Program-made: the position numbers and the translations under genes
The notes under the pieces: model-generated
Seen by the model: only the letters and a program-made list of their open reading frames with translations
The model's database searches: none
Told to the model about the DNA's origin: nothing
Shown: one piece after another, positions 36,677 to 45,063 of the stretch
Layout: the number at the start of each line of letters is the position of its first letter
How positions within the stretch are numbered: the first letter of the stretch is position 1
From: AR5 sp041497115
Lineage (GTDB): Bacteria > Methylomirabilota > Methylomirabilia > Rokubacteriales > CSP1-6
NCBI GenBank assembly: GCA_041497115.1
Contig: JBGQFW010000006.1
Coordinates: 12,195-76,194, forward strand
Length of the DNA stretch: 64,000 nt
Direction: 5' to 3'

Positions 36677-38025
36677 GCCGCCGCCGCCATGCGCACGAGC
36701 CCCTCGCGCGCGAAGCGGTCCACCCAGCCGCGGACCTGCTCGAACGGCAGCCGCACGAACGCGGCGATCTCGCCCACCGAGTTCCGGCCGTCGATGCACG
36801 CCATGATCAGGTCCATCGCGGCGTTGAGCTCCGGCTGCTCGCGCCAGTCCACCCACAGCCCGTACTGCGACAGGAAGATCGGCCCCGTGTAGAGCGGCAC
36901 CGGCACCACGTCGTCCGCCTGCGCCGGCCGCGCCGGCAGGCGGTCGCGCAGCCGCAGCCCTCCGCGCTCGCGCGCGCAGCCCGCCGGCTCCAGGCTCTCC
37001 AGGCCGTCCACGATGTCCCGCACGATCTCGAACCCCTCGGTGATGCCGGGCCAGTCCAGCCGCGCGGGAATGTCGCGGTGGGAATGGTAGTCCTCGAACG
37101 GGCCGCGGTTGAGCGCGATCGAGGGGATCCAGAGATTCGCGCTCGACGTCACCGCCTCGTCGTTCATGATGCCGTCCTCGCGGAAGGGCAGCGCCGTGAA
37201 GTCCGAGCCGAACCGCTTGGTGAGGACCTGGGTCGCCACCTCGTCGATCAGCGAGTCGCCGCGCAGCGATCTCTGCAGCCGCACCCGCCCCGGCCGCCCC
37301 CAGAACTCGGTGTAGACGCTGTACACGATGTCGTCCGCCAGCTCCGGGTGGTTGGCCAGGAACGCGATGGTGCCGATCGTCTCGGGCAGGAACGTGAACA
37401 CGTACGTGAAGAACCGCGGCGTCGCCTTCAGGTGCGCGTAGAGCGCGTGGGCGACCGCCGTCCCGCTCAGGCTGTCGTTGCACTGGTAGGGGTGGCAGAT
37501 GTCGCTGCTGACGAGGATCGTCTGCGGCGAGCGGCCGGGCAGCCGGACGTAGCCGACCCGGAAGACGTCGTCGTAGTAACGGGCGTCCACCCTCACGTGA
37601 TACTCGGCGTCGCGATCGAGCCGCGCGACCAGATCGAAGGGCAGGTTGAATCCCCAGTCCAGCCGTCCGTAGTAGCGGAAGTTCCACACGAGCAGCGCCG
37701 GCCGCGTCGCGTCCGCGTAGACGTGCCGCCGCAGCTCGTCGTAGGAGACGACCGCGTCGACCGGCAGCGAGCCGCTCGACACGCACAGCGGCTCGGTGGC
37801 CGTCGAGACGATCTCCCGCCCGCCGCACGCGATCGAGGCCGACCGGAGGTCCCACTTGCGTGGCAGCCGCCAGGTCCAGGCGGCGCTGCCGGTGGGATAG
37901 CCGTCGATCACGAGGTCGGGAACGAACTCCGCCTTGATGATGTCCAGGGCCCGGTCGAGGTCGGGGCTGCAGATCGACCGGTTGAGCGGATGCAGTCGCT
38001 CGATGAAGCGCCGCATGTCGCTCAT
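36673..38025 (-). CDS. DUF4910 M28-like aminopeptidase-fold protein with winged-helix tail
   Basis: The 450-aa protein has an N-terminal and central M28-like fold with possible metal ligands in SSDICHPYQCNDSLSG, LPETIGTIAF and DYHSHRDIPARLD, and a C-terminal domain (about 365-445, GRNSVGEIAAFVRLPFEQV) resembling a winged helix. The fold is that of DUF4910 proteins, which often occur in surface-polysaccharide loci; the reaction is not established. It could hydrolyse an amide or peptide bond on a sugar intermediate. ATGA overlaps on both sides. Confidence 0.7.
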   Translation of the reverse strand: MSDMRRFIERLHPLNRSICSPDLDRALDIIKAEFVPDLVIDGYPTGSAAWTWRLPRKWDLRSASIACGGREIVSTATEPLCVSSGSLPVDAVVSYDELRRHVYADATRPALLVWNFRYYGRLDWGFNLPFDLVARLDRDAEYHVRVDARYYDDVFRVGYVRLPGRSPQTILVSSDICHPYQCNDSLSGTAVAHALYAHLKATPRFFTYVFTFLPETIGTIAFLANHPELADDIVYSVYTEFWGRPGRVRLQRSLRGDSLIDEVATQVLTKRFGSDFTALPFREDGIMNDEAVTSSANLWIPSIALNRGPFEDYHSHRDIPARLDWPGITEGFEIVRDIVDGLESLEPAGCARERGGLRLRDRLPARPAQADDVVPVPLYTGPIFLSQYGLWVDWREQPELNAAMDLIMACIDGRNSVGEIAAFVRLPFEQVRGWVDRFAREGLVRMAAAA

Positions 38026-38789
38026 CGGTTGCCCTTCCCGGAGCCCGCGAACTTCTCGTTGCGCGTGAGGCCGGCGTTGAGCGTCGCCAGCTCGGGATGC
38101 GCGCGCAGGAGCGCGAGCACCTCGGCCATTCCGAACGGGCGCGTCCCGTCCGGGCTCAGCGCGGCGTAGACCGCCCGCACGAACTCGAGATCGCCGGCGG
38201 TATCGACGGTCCAGCGCAGCGCGGAGAGGTCCTCGGCGTGGCGCACGTTGACGAGGCCGAACCGCTCGGGTCGGTCCCAGATGTACGGCGTCACGTGCTC
38301 GCGGTCGGCGGGATGGCGCGCCTCGCGCCACGCCGCCTCCAGCGCCTCGCGCGAGAACACCTCGGTGTCGAGGCCGTCGGGATAGGTCGGCGGGTGCACG
38401 TTGCTGACGTAGCCGACGCGTCCCCCGTGGGCGACGAACTCGGCGACGACGCGCGCCGAGACCGCCGGATCGAGGAGCGGGCAGTCCGGCGTGATCCGCA
38501 CGATGGCGTCGGCGGGATGGGCGCGCACCGCCGCCTGGAAGCGGTCGAGGACGTCGTCCTCGCTGCCCCGCACCCACGGGAGCCCGGCCGCCACCGCGAA
38601 CCGCACGACCGGCTCGTCGCGCGGCTGGTCGGTGGTGGCGATCACGATCTCGTCGAGGCCGGGGATCGCGCGCGCCCGCGCGACGACGTGCGCCAGCATG
38701 GGACGGCCGGCCACCTCCGCCAGCGCCTTGCCGGGCAGGCGGCTCGAGCCGAGGCGGACCTGCACGACGGCCACGCAGCGCAGCGCCAT
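38022..38789 (-). CDS. SpsF-like cytidylyltransferase (CMP-nonulosonate synthetase candidate)
   Basis: The 255-aa nucleotidyltransferase has QVRLGSSRLPGKALAEVAG, the nucleotide-binding loop of SpsF and acylneuraminate cytidylyltransferases, followed by VRITPDCPLLDP. It should activate the NeuB-family product with CTP so that a glycosyltransferase can use it. It belongs to the SpsF branch rather than the classical PseF/NeuA branch. ATGA overlap downstream with the DUF4910 gene and a TGATG junction upstream. Confidence 0.82.
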   Translation of the reverse strand: MALRCVAVVQVRLGSSRLPGKALAEVAGRPMLAHVVARARAIPGLDEIVIATTDQPRDEPVVRFAVAAGLPWVRGSEDDVLDRFQAAVRAHPADAIVRITPDCPLLDPAVSARVVAEFVAHGGRVGYVSNVHPPTYPDGLDTEVFSREALEAAWREARHPADREHVTPYIWDRPERFGLVNVRHAEDLSALRWTVDTAGDLEFVRAVYAALSPDGTRPFGMAEVLALLRAHPELATLNAGLTRNEKFAGSGKGNR

Positions 38790-39775
38790 CAGACGGTGAT
38801 CCAGCGGCGCCCGGCCGCCGAGGCCTTGGCCGCTTCCACCAGCCGGAGGGCGGCGAGCGCCTCGCCCGCCCCGATCGTCGGCTGCTCGCGCCCCTCGAGG
38901 CACGCGACGAGGTGCCGCATCTCCTCCACGAACATCTCGTTGTGGTCGAAGTCGATCGGCTCGCGAAACCCCTCCCAGCGGTCGCGCTCCTCGCCGAAGA
39001 CCGTCACCCGCCCCTCGATGTAGTCGCACACGATGACGCCCCGCTCGCCGATGACCTCGCAGTCGCGCCGGTAGGAGCGCTGCAGGTAGTCCAGGTGGAG
39101 CTGGGCGATCGGGCCGCCGGCGAACCGCAGCGTCACCTCCGCGAAGTCCTCCACGTCGATCGCCAGCTCGGAGAGGCGGCCGGCCGTGCAGAAGACGTCG
39201 GTGACGGGGCCGAACATCCAGCGCAGATAGTCGAACTCGTGGATGGCGTCGAGGAGGATCCCGCCCCCGTGGGCGGCGTGGGCGCGATACGTCTGGCGGT
39301 AGTCCGCGCCCGGCTTCCAGAACGGCAGGTGGAAGCCGCACTGGGCCCGGACCGCGAGGACGCGGCCGATCCGCCCCTCGTCCACCAGCGCCTTGACGCG
39401 CCGGAGCGGGCGGAAGAAGCGCAGGTTGGCGCCGACCAGCACGCGGCAGCCGCGCGCGTCGGCCTCCGCGAGCAGGTCGGCGACGCCCTCGGAGCGCGCC
39501 GCGATCGGCTTCTCGACGAACAGGTGGGTGGCCCAGCCGAGCGTGAGGCGGGCCAGCTCGAGATGGGACGACGGCGGCGTGCAGATCACCACCGCGTCCG
39601 GCTTGTGCGCGCCGGCGCCGGCGAGGGCCGGCAGGGGCTCGAGGCCGAGGCCGGCCGCCGCCCCCGCCAGCCGCTCGCCGTCGGCGTCGAAGCCGAGGAC
39701 GTCGTGGCCGAGCGCGCGCAGGTTGCGCGCGTGGCGCTGGCCGATCGACCCGAGCCCGACGACCAGGAACCGCAT
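38789..39775 (-). CDS. Gfo/Idh/MocA family oxidoreductase
   Basis: The 328-aa product has the dinucleotide-binding VVGLGSIGQRHARNL and the catalytic EKP (LFVEKPIAA), with a C-terminal beta-sheet domain (LLDAIHEFDYLRWMFGPV). The family oxidises or reduces sugars or related compounds with NAD(P). Here it may act on the nucleotide sugar or on the acyl group of the neighbouring ACP module. It is separated by 11 nt from the radical SAM gene. Confidence 0.85.
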   Translation of the reverse strand: MRFLVVGLGSIGQRHARNLRALGHDVLGFDADGERLAGAAAGLGLEPLPALAGAGAHKPDAVVICTPPSSHLELARLTLGWATHLFVEKPIAARSEGVADLLAEADARGCRVLVGANLRFFRPLRRVKALVDEGRIGRVLAVRAQCGFHLPFWKPGADYRQTYRAHAAHGGGILLDAIHEFDYLRWMFGPVTDVFCTAGRLSELAIDVEDFAEVTLRFAGGPIAQLHLDYLQRSYRRDCEVIGERGVIVCDYIEGRVTVFGEERDRWEGFREPIDFDHNEMFVEEMRHLVACLEGREQPTIGAGEALAALRLVEAAKASAAGRRWITV

Positions 39776-39786
39776 GCGGGCCGGCG

Positions 39787-41481
39787 CTACACGTCGGCGC
39801 GGGTGGCCCCGCGCACGCCGCGCCGGGCGGTCTGGCTGTCGCCGGTGTGGGGATGGCGCACCGTGTTCTGCCCGCCCAGCTCGCTGACCGCGCCCCACGA
39901 CAGCTCGATGATCTCCTCGTCGGGAAGGTCGCTGAAGTTCGTGCGCACCTCCTCGCCCTGCTCGCCCAGCCGCAGGAAGTACTGCTCGATGATGTCCTCG
40001 TCGGCCGGCCCCTTCTCGCCGGTGACCGCCTTCCGGATGAGCCCCTTGTCGAGGGCCAGCTGCCAGAACGACGTGCCCGGGTACGCCGTCGTGAAGAAGA
40101 ACACCTCCGGCTTCAGGTTCACCTTGCGGCAGAACTCGACGGTCTCGCGCACGGTGTCGGCGGTCTCGCCGGGCGAGCCGATCATGAACGAGCAGTCGGC
40201 GTAGCCGAGCACCCGCTGCGTCTCCAGGATGGCGATCTCCATCTTCTCGAGCGTCTGCCCGCTCTTGTCGATGTTCTTCAAGATCGTCGGGCTGGCCGAC
40301 TCCACGCCGTAGCCGGCCTGGCGCATCCCGACCTCGTAGCCGAGCTCGAGCATGTGCGGGCGTCCCTCGCGCCGCGCGCGCAGCACGTCGTCGGCCACGA
40401 TGTTGGTCCGGCAGGTTCCGCCCCACATCACCTCGAAGCCGGCCGTCCGCTTGCGCTCGCGGAGCTCGGTGAAGAGCTCCAGCGCCCAGCGGTAGTCGGT
40501 CATCAGGAGGTCGTCCAGGAAGTGGATGTACACCGCGCCGTAGCGCTCCCTGATGTACTGCATCTCGTCCACGACCTCCCGCGGGCTCCGCAGCCGGTAG
40601 GTCTTGCCGAGATACGCCGCATAGCAGTAGTCGCACGCGCGCGACGCGTACGGACAGCCGCGCGAGGCGATCATGGACACCGAGTACTGCCCGGTCTGGA
40701 CCGGCGCGCCGTCGACCCACTTCGTCTGCCAGTTCAGGTGGCCGACGGGATTCAGCTTGTAGACCTCGTCCTCGGCCCACCGCGAGCGCAGCGGCCAGGG
40801 CAGCCCGTCGAGCCCCGCCTCGCGCGACTGCACGGAGGCGCGCAGCCCGTTGTCGCGCACCGTCCACTCCCCCGGCCGGAGGACGTGCCGGTACGCCACC
40901 CCCTTCACCCCTTCGAGCGTCGCCCCCGCCTCGAGCCGGTGGAGCAGCTCCGAGACGGTCACCTCGCCCTCTTCCTGCACGACCGCGTCGACCGGCAGCC
41001 GCTGCACCATGAACGCCGGCATCGAGGAGGCGATGCCGCCCCCGAGCACGATCGGCACGTCGGGATGCACCCGCCGGCAGATCGTCGCGATCCGCTTGAT
41101 CCACGCGTACTGGGTGATGATCCCGCCCAGCCCGATCACGTCGGGGCGCGCGCTCTGGAGCTTCTCGACGATGCGGGTCTCGACCCACTTCACGAACGCC
41201 TCGGGCGAATCTTTCACGGGCTGGCGGCGCTCGGCGTTGAGGTCGAGCACGTCGACGGTGTGGCCGTCCATCGCGACGACCGCCCCGACGTACCCCTGCC
41301 CGATCGGCATGATGTTCGGATACGACCACTCGCGGATCGGCGCGTTGATCAGGAGCACGCGCAGCCCCCCGTCGCGGGGCGCGAAGCGCGCCTCGCCGGC
41401 CTGGGTGGTGATGCGCGGCGCCGCCGAGTCCGCGATCCGCCCGTGCGCGTCGAACCGCTCGTAGAAGCGCGATGCCGTCAC
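39787..41481 (-). CDS. Radical SAM protein with CX6CX2C cluster motif
   Basis: The 564-aa product has a B12-binding-like N-terminal domain (about 40-190, PIGQGYVGAVVAMDGHTVDV, VVQEEGEVTVSELL) and a radical SAM core. The cysteines are Cys276, Cys283 and Cys286 in RGCPYASRACDYCYA, giving CX6CX2C; relatives have CX3CX2C (RGCPYxCDYC), so three residues, likely SRA, are inserted. The codons read cleanly in frame. The rest of the core (GYGVESASPTILKNIDK, GSPGETADTVRETVE) is normal. GTG start at 41481, 4 nt after the ACP gene. Confidence 0.83.
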   Translation of the reverse strand: MTASRFYERFDAHGRIADSAAPRITTQAGEARFAPRDGGLRVLLINAPIREWSYPNIMPIGQGYVGAVVAMDGHTVDVLDLNAERRQPVKDSPEAFVKWVETRIVEKLQSARPDVIGLGGIITQYAWIKRIATICRRVHPDVPIVLGGGIASSMPAFMVQRLPVDAVVQEEGEVTVSELLHRLEAGATLEGVKGVAYRHVLRPGEWTVRDNGLRASVQSREAGLDGLPWPLRSRWAEDEVYKLNPVGHLNWQTKWVDGAPVQTGQYSVSMIASRGCPYASRACDYCYAAYLGKTYRLRSPREVVDEMQYIRERYGAVYIHFLDDLLMTDYRWALELFTELRERKRTAGFEVMWGGTCRTNIVADDVLRARREGRPHMLELGYEVGMRQAGYGVESASPTILKNIDKSGQTLEKMEIAILETQRVLGYADCSFMIGSPGETADTVRETVEFCRKVNLKPEVFFFTTAYPGTSFWQLALDKGLIRKAVTGEKGPADEDIIEQYFLRLGEQGEEVRTNFSDLPDEEIIELSWGAVSELGGQNTVRHPHTGDSQTARRGVRGATRADV

Positions 41482-41485
41482 CTCG

Positions 41486-41728
41486 TCACCTCCCGATCCG
41501 TTTCTCGAGATAGGCCGCGATCTGGTTGACCGACTTCAGGCCGTCGACGTCCTCGTCGGGGATGGCCACGTCGTACGTCTCCTCCAGCGCGAGCAGCATC
41601 GCCGAGTGGTCGAGGGAGTCGAGGCCCAGGTCGAACAGGGACTGGTCGTGATCTCCCGGGCTCTCGACCGTGGGCGCGGCGTCCTTCACGGCCTTCAGGA
41701 CGGCGGCGACGAGATCCTCGTCGGGCAT
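41486..41728 (-). CDS. Acyl carrier protein
   Basis: The 80-aa acidic helical protein has the phosphopantetheine site LGLDSLDHSAML (Ser38). It is not the housekeeping acpP, which lies with fab genes; here it sits between an AAC(3)-family acyltransferase and a radical SAM gene. The ATG at 41728 has a GGGAG 8 nt upstream; a GTG at 41743 would overlap the upstream stop and add five residues. It probably carries the acyl group made by the ketosynthase encoded at 42542-43462. Confidence 0.9.
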   Translation of the reverse strand: MPDEDLVAAVLKAVKDAAPTVESPGDHDQSLFDLGLDSLDHSAMLLALEETYDVAIPDEDVDGLKSVNQIAAYLEKRIGR

Positions 41729-41739
41729 GGCTGGCTCCC

Positions 41740-42549
41740 TCACCGTTGATAGGGGCGCACGGCCGGCTCGCGCTCGACCCAGGCGTACAGGTCGCGCGCG
41801 AGCAGCGCGCGGGTCGCGTCGTAGAAATCCCGCAGCGGGAACGACCAGATGGTGCCGCGGGCCTCGGCGGCGGTGCGCACGCCGCCGGTGGCGGCATAGT
41901 GATCGTAGATCCGGCGGTTGCCGTCCCGGCGGATATCGGCGTCCAGGTAGCAGACGAAGTGATAGAACGGCTCGACGCTCACCTTGTCGCCGCGCTTGAC
42001 GGGGTGCATGAACTCCTTCGTGTAGCGGTACGGCACGCCCGTCACCAGCTCGATGTGGTGGATGACGCTGATCGACAGCCGCGGGTGCACACCGACGTGC
42101 AGCGCCAGCGCCCCCGCCTCGACGAGCCGCGACCAGACGGAGCCGACCCCGAAGGCGTGGCGGGAGACGTCGTCCACCAGGGCGCCCGCGCCGCCCCCCA
42201 GCGCGCTGACCGACCAGAACGGATGAAAGCTGCGGCGCGCGTCCGGCTGCAGGCGCACGAACTCGGCGAACGCGCCCATCTGGTGGCTCGGCGTGGTGTC
42301 CGGGTCGAACACCGTGGTCGTGTTGCAGAGGTTCGTCGACGCGGTGGGCACGACGATCGTGCCGTCGGGGCCCACGAGCTCGCGGAGCGCCGCCAGGTGG
42401 TCGCCGAGCAGCGCGGCGCGATCGTCGCGCGCTGACTCGCGCATCGGGCCGAAGTCGGCGGCGACGTAGACCACCCGGCCGCGCTCGACACCAAGCGCGC
42501 GATAGCGGTCCACCAGCCGGCCCCGGCGGTCGCGCCCCGGCTCAGACAC
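41740..42549 (-). CDS. AAC(3)-family acyltransferase
   Basis: The 269-aa protein has the Antibiotic_NAT fold pattern: VGPDGTIVVPTAS, SHQMGAFAEFVR and RRSFHPFWSVSALG. Family members acylate an amino group of an aminosugar. Context, with ACP downstream and KAS III upstream inside a glycan locus, points to sugar-precursor acylation, not antibiotic resistance. It overlaps the KAS III gene by 8 nt. Confidence 0.82.
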   Translation of the reverse strand: MSEPGRDRRGRLVDRYRALGVERGRVVYVAADFGPMRESARDDRAALLGDHLAALRELVGPDGTIVVPTASTNLCNTTTVFDPDTTPSHQMGAFAEFVRLQPDARRSFHPFWSVSALGGGAGALVDDVSRHAFGVGSVWSRLVEAGALALHVGVHPRLSISVIHHIELVTGVPYRYTKEFMHPVKRGDKVSVEPFYHFVCYLDADIRRDGNRRIYDHYAATGGVRTAAEARGTIWSFPLRDFYDATRALLARDLYAWVEREPAVRPYQR

Positions 42550-43462
42550 GGGTGAGGATCCCGGTGGCCACGCTGAGCCCGACCCCGAAGCCGCTGATCA
42601 GCACGCGGCGATCGGTGTCCTTCACGGTCTCGGCCAGCGCGACCGGAATGGACGAGGAGACCAGGTTGCCGTAGTCCTGGGCGCAGAAGACGGCGCGATC
42701 GGCGATCCCCATCCGCCGGGCGATGCTGTCGACGATGAAGCGGCTGCCCTGGTGCAGGACGAAGCGGTCGATGTCGCCGAGCGCCAGCGCGTTGGCGGCC
42801 AGCGTGCGCTCGATGCTGGCGGGAACCTCCGTGGCGCTGAAGCCGAACACCCCCCGGCCGCTCATGGTCAGCCGGCCGTCGCCGCCGACGGCCAGCGCGC
42901 CCCCCTCGGCGCCGAGTGACCGGAAGTCGCAGCGGCCCAGGCGCCAGACCGGCGCGTCCGTCAGCAGCGCCGCCGCCGCGCCGTCGCCGAACAGGAGCAC
43001 GGTGTCGCGGTCGTCGGGACACACGATCTTCGAGTACGGATCGGCGGTGACGAGGACGCCGCGGGTCAGGGCGTGGGCGGCCATGAAGGCCGAGACGACC
43101 GCCAGGCCGTAGACGAACCCCGAGCACCCGAGCGAGATGTCGAACGTCGCGCACCCCGGCGCCAGCCCCAGCTTGCCGTGCATGATCGCCGAGGTGTGGG
43201 GGAGCCCGTGGCCGTCCGGGTTCTGGGTCACGACCACCAGGCACTGCAGCGCGCCGGCGTCGAGCGCGGCGTCCTCGAGCAGGCGCCGGACGGCGTGCAC
43301 GCCGAGATCGGAGGTCTCGGTCCCGGCGGGCATCCGCGCCGTTCGGAGAAAGCCGATCTTGTCGCGCAGCAGCGCGTCGCTGGCCCCCACCCGGCGCGCG
43401 ACCTCGGCGTTGTCGACGCGCCGCTCGGGGATGTGATACGCCAGCCGCGTCAGCCCGATCAC
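42542..43462 (-). CDS. Beta-ketoacyl-ACP synthase III-like enzyme
   Basis: The 306-aa thiolase-fold protein keeps the full FabH triad: Cys113 (DISLGCSGFVYG), His237 (RFVLHQGS) and Asn266 (QDYGNLVSSSIP). It therefore can condense an acyl-CoA with an ACP-bound extender, or transfer acyl groups as some KAS III relatives do. No other fatty-acid genes are near. The GTG at 43462 overlaps the unknown 204-aa gene (GTGA). Confidence 0.88.
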   Translation of the reverse strand: MIGLTRLAYHIPERRVDNAEVARRVGASDALLRDKIGFLRTARMPAGTETSDLGVHAVRRLLEDAALDAGALQCLVVVTQNPDGHGLPHTSAIMHGKLGLAPGCATFDISLGCSGFVYGLAVVSAFMAAHALTRGVLVTADPYSKIVCPDDRDTVLLFGDGAAAALLTDAPVWRLGRCDFRSLGAEGGALAVGGDGRLTMSGRGVFGFSATEVPASIERTLAANALALGDIDRFVLHQGSRFIVDSIARRMGIADRAVFCAQDYGNLVSSSIPVALAETVKDTDRRVLISGFGVGLSVATGILTRV

Positions 43463-44073
43463 GGCCGCTTCCGCGTGAAGTAGATGGCGCCGACCCGCCC
43501 GCCGTCGGCGCGGATGTGGGACTTGACCAGGCGCCCGCCGAGATCGGTCGCCCGGTGCAACCGGAGCGCCGCCGACGACGAGGGCAGCGTGCCGAGCTCC
43601 AGCCGCGAGAACCACCAGCCGCCCGCGCCCGCCGGCCCGGCGTGATCGAGCAGCCGCTTGTTCAGCGCCACCACCCGCTCGATGAGGGTGTACGGCGTGG
43701 CCTTCTGCTGGATGACATCCTCCCCCTCGATCACCGCGCCCGCCGTCACGGCGGCCTCGTCGTAGGGGCGGCGCTCGGCGACGCGGTCGTCGGTCTCGCG
43801 CACCGCCCACACGGTGCGCCCCGACCCGCGCTGCACCTCGAGCAGCGCGGCGGGGCGGAACTCCGGCGGGGTCCCCGGTGAGAGCCGCACCGCCTCCACG
43901 CCGCGCGTGATCGGATGGTGCAGGGACAGCCGGAGGTCCGCGCCGGCGGGCTCGCGGGCGATTCCCGCCGCCTCGGCCAGCGCGTTGAAGAGGTCCGTGC
44001 CGTGCACGTAGGTCCGCTCGCCCTTGAACCACAGGCGCAGCGGCAGCACGGTGAGCGCGGCGGCCTCAGCCAT
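43459..44073 (-). CDS. Unrecognised 204-aa protein linked to the KAS III gene
   Basis: I do not recognise this protein. It starts LPLRLWFKGERTYVHGTDLFNAL, contains HHPITRGVEAVRL and ends HIRADGGRVGAIYFTRKRP; no membrane helix, signal peptide or clear catalytic motif is visible. It overlaps PseB by 8 nt upstream and KAS III by 4 nt downstream, so it is co-expressed with both and probably takes part in making or handling the acyl group. Confidence 0.7.
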   Translation of the reverse strand: MAEAAALTVLPLRLWFKGERTYVHGTDLFNALAEAAGIAREPAGADLRLSLHHPITRGVEAVRLSPGTPPEFRPAALLEVQRGSGRTVWAVRETDDRVAERRPYDEAAVTAGAVIEGEDVIQQKATPYTLIERVVALNKRLLDHAGPAGAGGWWFSRLELGTLPSSSAALRLHRATDLGGRLVKSHIRADGGRVGAIYFTRKRP

Positions 44074-45037
44074 CGGCCAGCCGCTGCATCTCGGCGTCGG
44101 AGAGCCACGCGGAGTTGGCGTCGCTCGAGTACCGGAACCCGGCGACCGGCCGCTTGCCCCGCTCCCACCCCTTGAACGCCCACGACGGGTAGAGCGGCTC
44201 GATCACGAACATGTCGTCGAGCTCGCGGGCCTGGCGGCTCTCGTCCTCCGAGATCAGGATCTCGTGCAGCTTCTCGCCGGGGCGGATGCCGATGAACTCC
44301 ACGCGGCAGTCGGGGGCCATCACGCGCACCAGGTCCATCACCCGCATGCTGGAGATCTTCGGCACGAAGATCTCGCCGCCCGCCATCTGCTCCGCGCAGC
44401 GGACCGCGAACTCCACCCCCTGGTCGAGGGTGAGCCAGAAGCGCGTCATCGCCGGATCCGTCACCGTCACCCGGCCGGTGGCCCGCTGGGCGGCGAACAG
44501 CGGGATGACGCTGCCCCGGCTGCCGATCACGTTGCCGTAGCGCACCACGCTGAAGATCGTGCCGCGGCTGTGGCCGTAGGCGTTGCCCTGGATCACGAGC
44601 TTCTCGGCGCAGAGCTTGGTGGCGCCGTAGAGGTTGATGGGCTGGCACGCCTTGTCGGTGCTGATCGACACCACCCGCGTGACGCCCTGGTTGATGGCGG
44701 CGTCGATCATGTTCTTGGCGCCGTTGACGTTGGTCTGGATCGCCTCGAAGGGGTTGTACTCGCAGGCGGGGATCTGCTTGAGGGCGGCGGCGTGGAAGAC
44801 GACGTCCACCTCGTGCATCGCCCGCTCCAGCCGGTCGCGGTCGCGCACGTCGCCGATGAAGAACCGCAGCGAGGGGTGGTCGAAGCGGGTCATCATCTCC
44901 GACTGCTTGAGCTCGTCGCGGCTGAACACGACGAGCCGGCGGGGGTGATACCGCGTGAGCATCAGCTCCACCAGCTTGTTGCCGAACGATCCGGTGCCGC
45001 CGGTGATCAGCACCGACGTCTCGCGCCAGTTCACCAC
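44066..45037 (-). CDS. pseB: UDP-N-acetylglucosamine 4,6-dehydratase (PseB-like)
   Basis: The 323-aa extended SDR has LITGGTGSFGNKLVELML, AAALKQIPACEYNPFEA and the FlaA1/PseB active-site region STDKACQPINLYGATK with Asp, Lys and Tyr in place. It makes UDP-2-acetamido-2,6-dideoxy-4-keto-altrose, the first intermediate of pseudaminic acid. GTG at 45037 is preceded by GGAGGG at 7 nt; a GTG at 45067 overlapping the ABC exporter stop is an alternative. Confidence 0.9.
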   Translation of the reverse strand: MVNWRETSVLITGGTGSFGNKLVELMLTRYHPRRLVVFSRDELKQSEMMTRFDHPSLRFFIGDVRDRDRLERAMHEVDVVFHAAALKQIPACEYNPFEAIQTNVNGAKNMIDAAINQGVTRVVSISTDKACQPINLYGATKLCAEKLVIQGNAYGHSRGTIFSVVRYGNVIGSRGSVIPLFAAQRATGRVTVTDPAMTRFWLTLDQGVEFAVRCAEQMAGGEIFVPKISSMRVMDLVRVMAPDCRVEFIGIRPGEKLHEILISEDESRQARELDDMFVIEPLYPSWAFKGWERGKRPVAGFRYSSDANSAWLSDAEMQRLADG

Positions 45038-45063
45038 GCGTGTCCCTCCGGTGGCCGGGTTCG

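Noticed and set aside
41740..42549. Aminoglycoside resistance gene (AAC(3))
   Set aside because: The fold is right, but the gene is fully embedded in a biosynthetic operon with ACP and ketosynthase genes; nothing suggests a mobile or resistance context.
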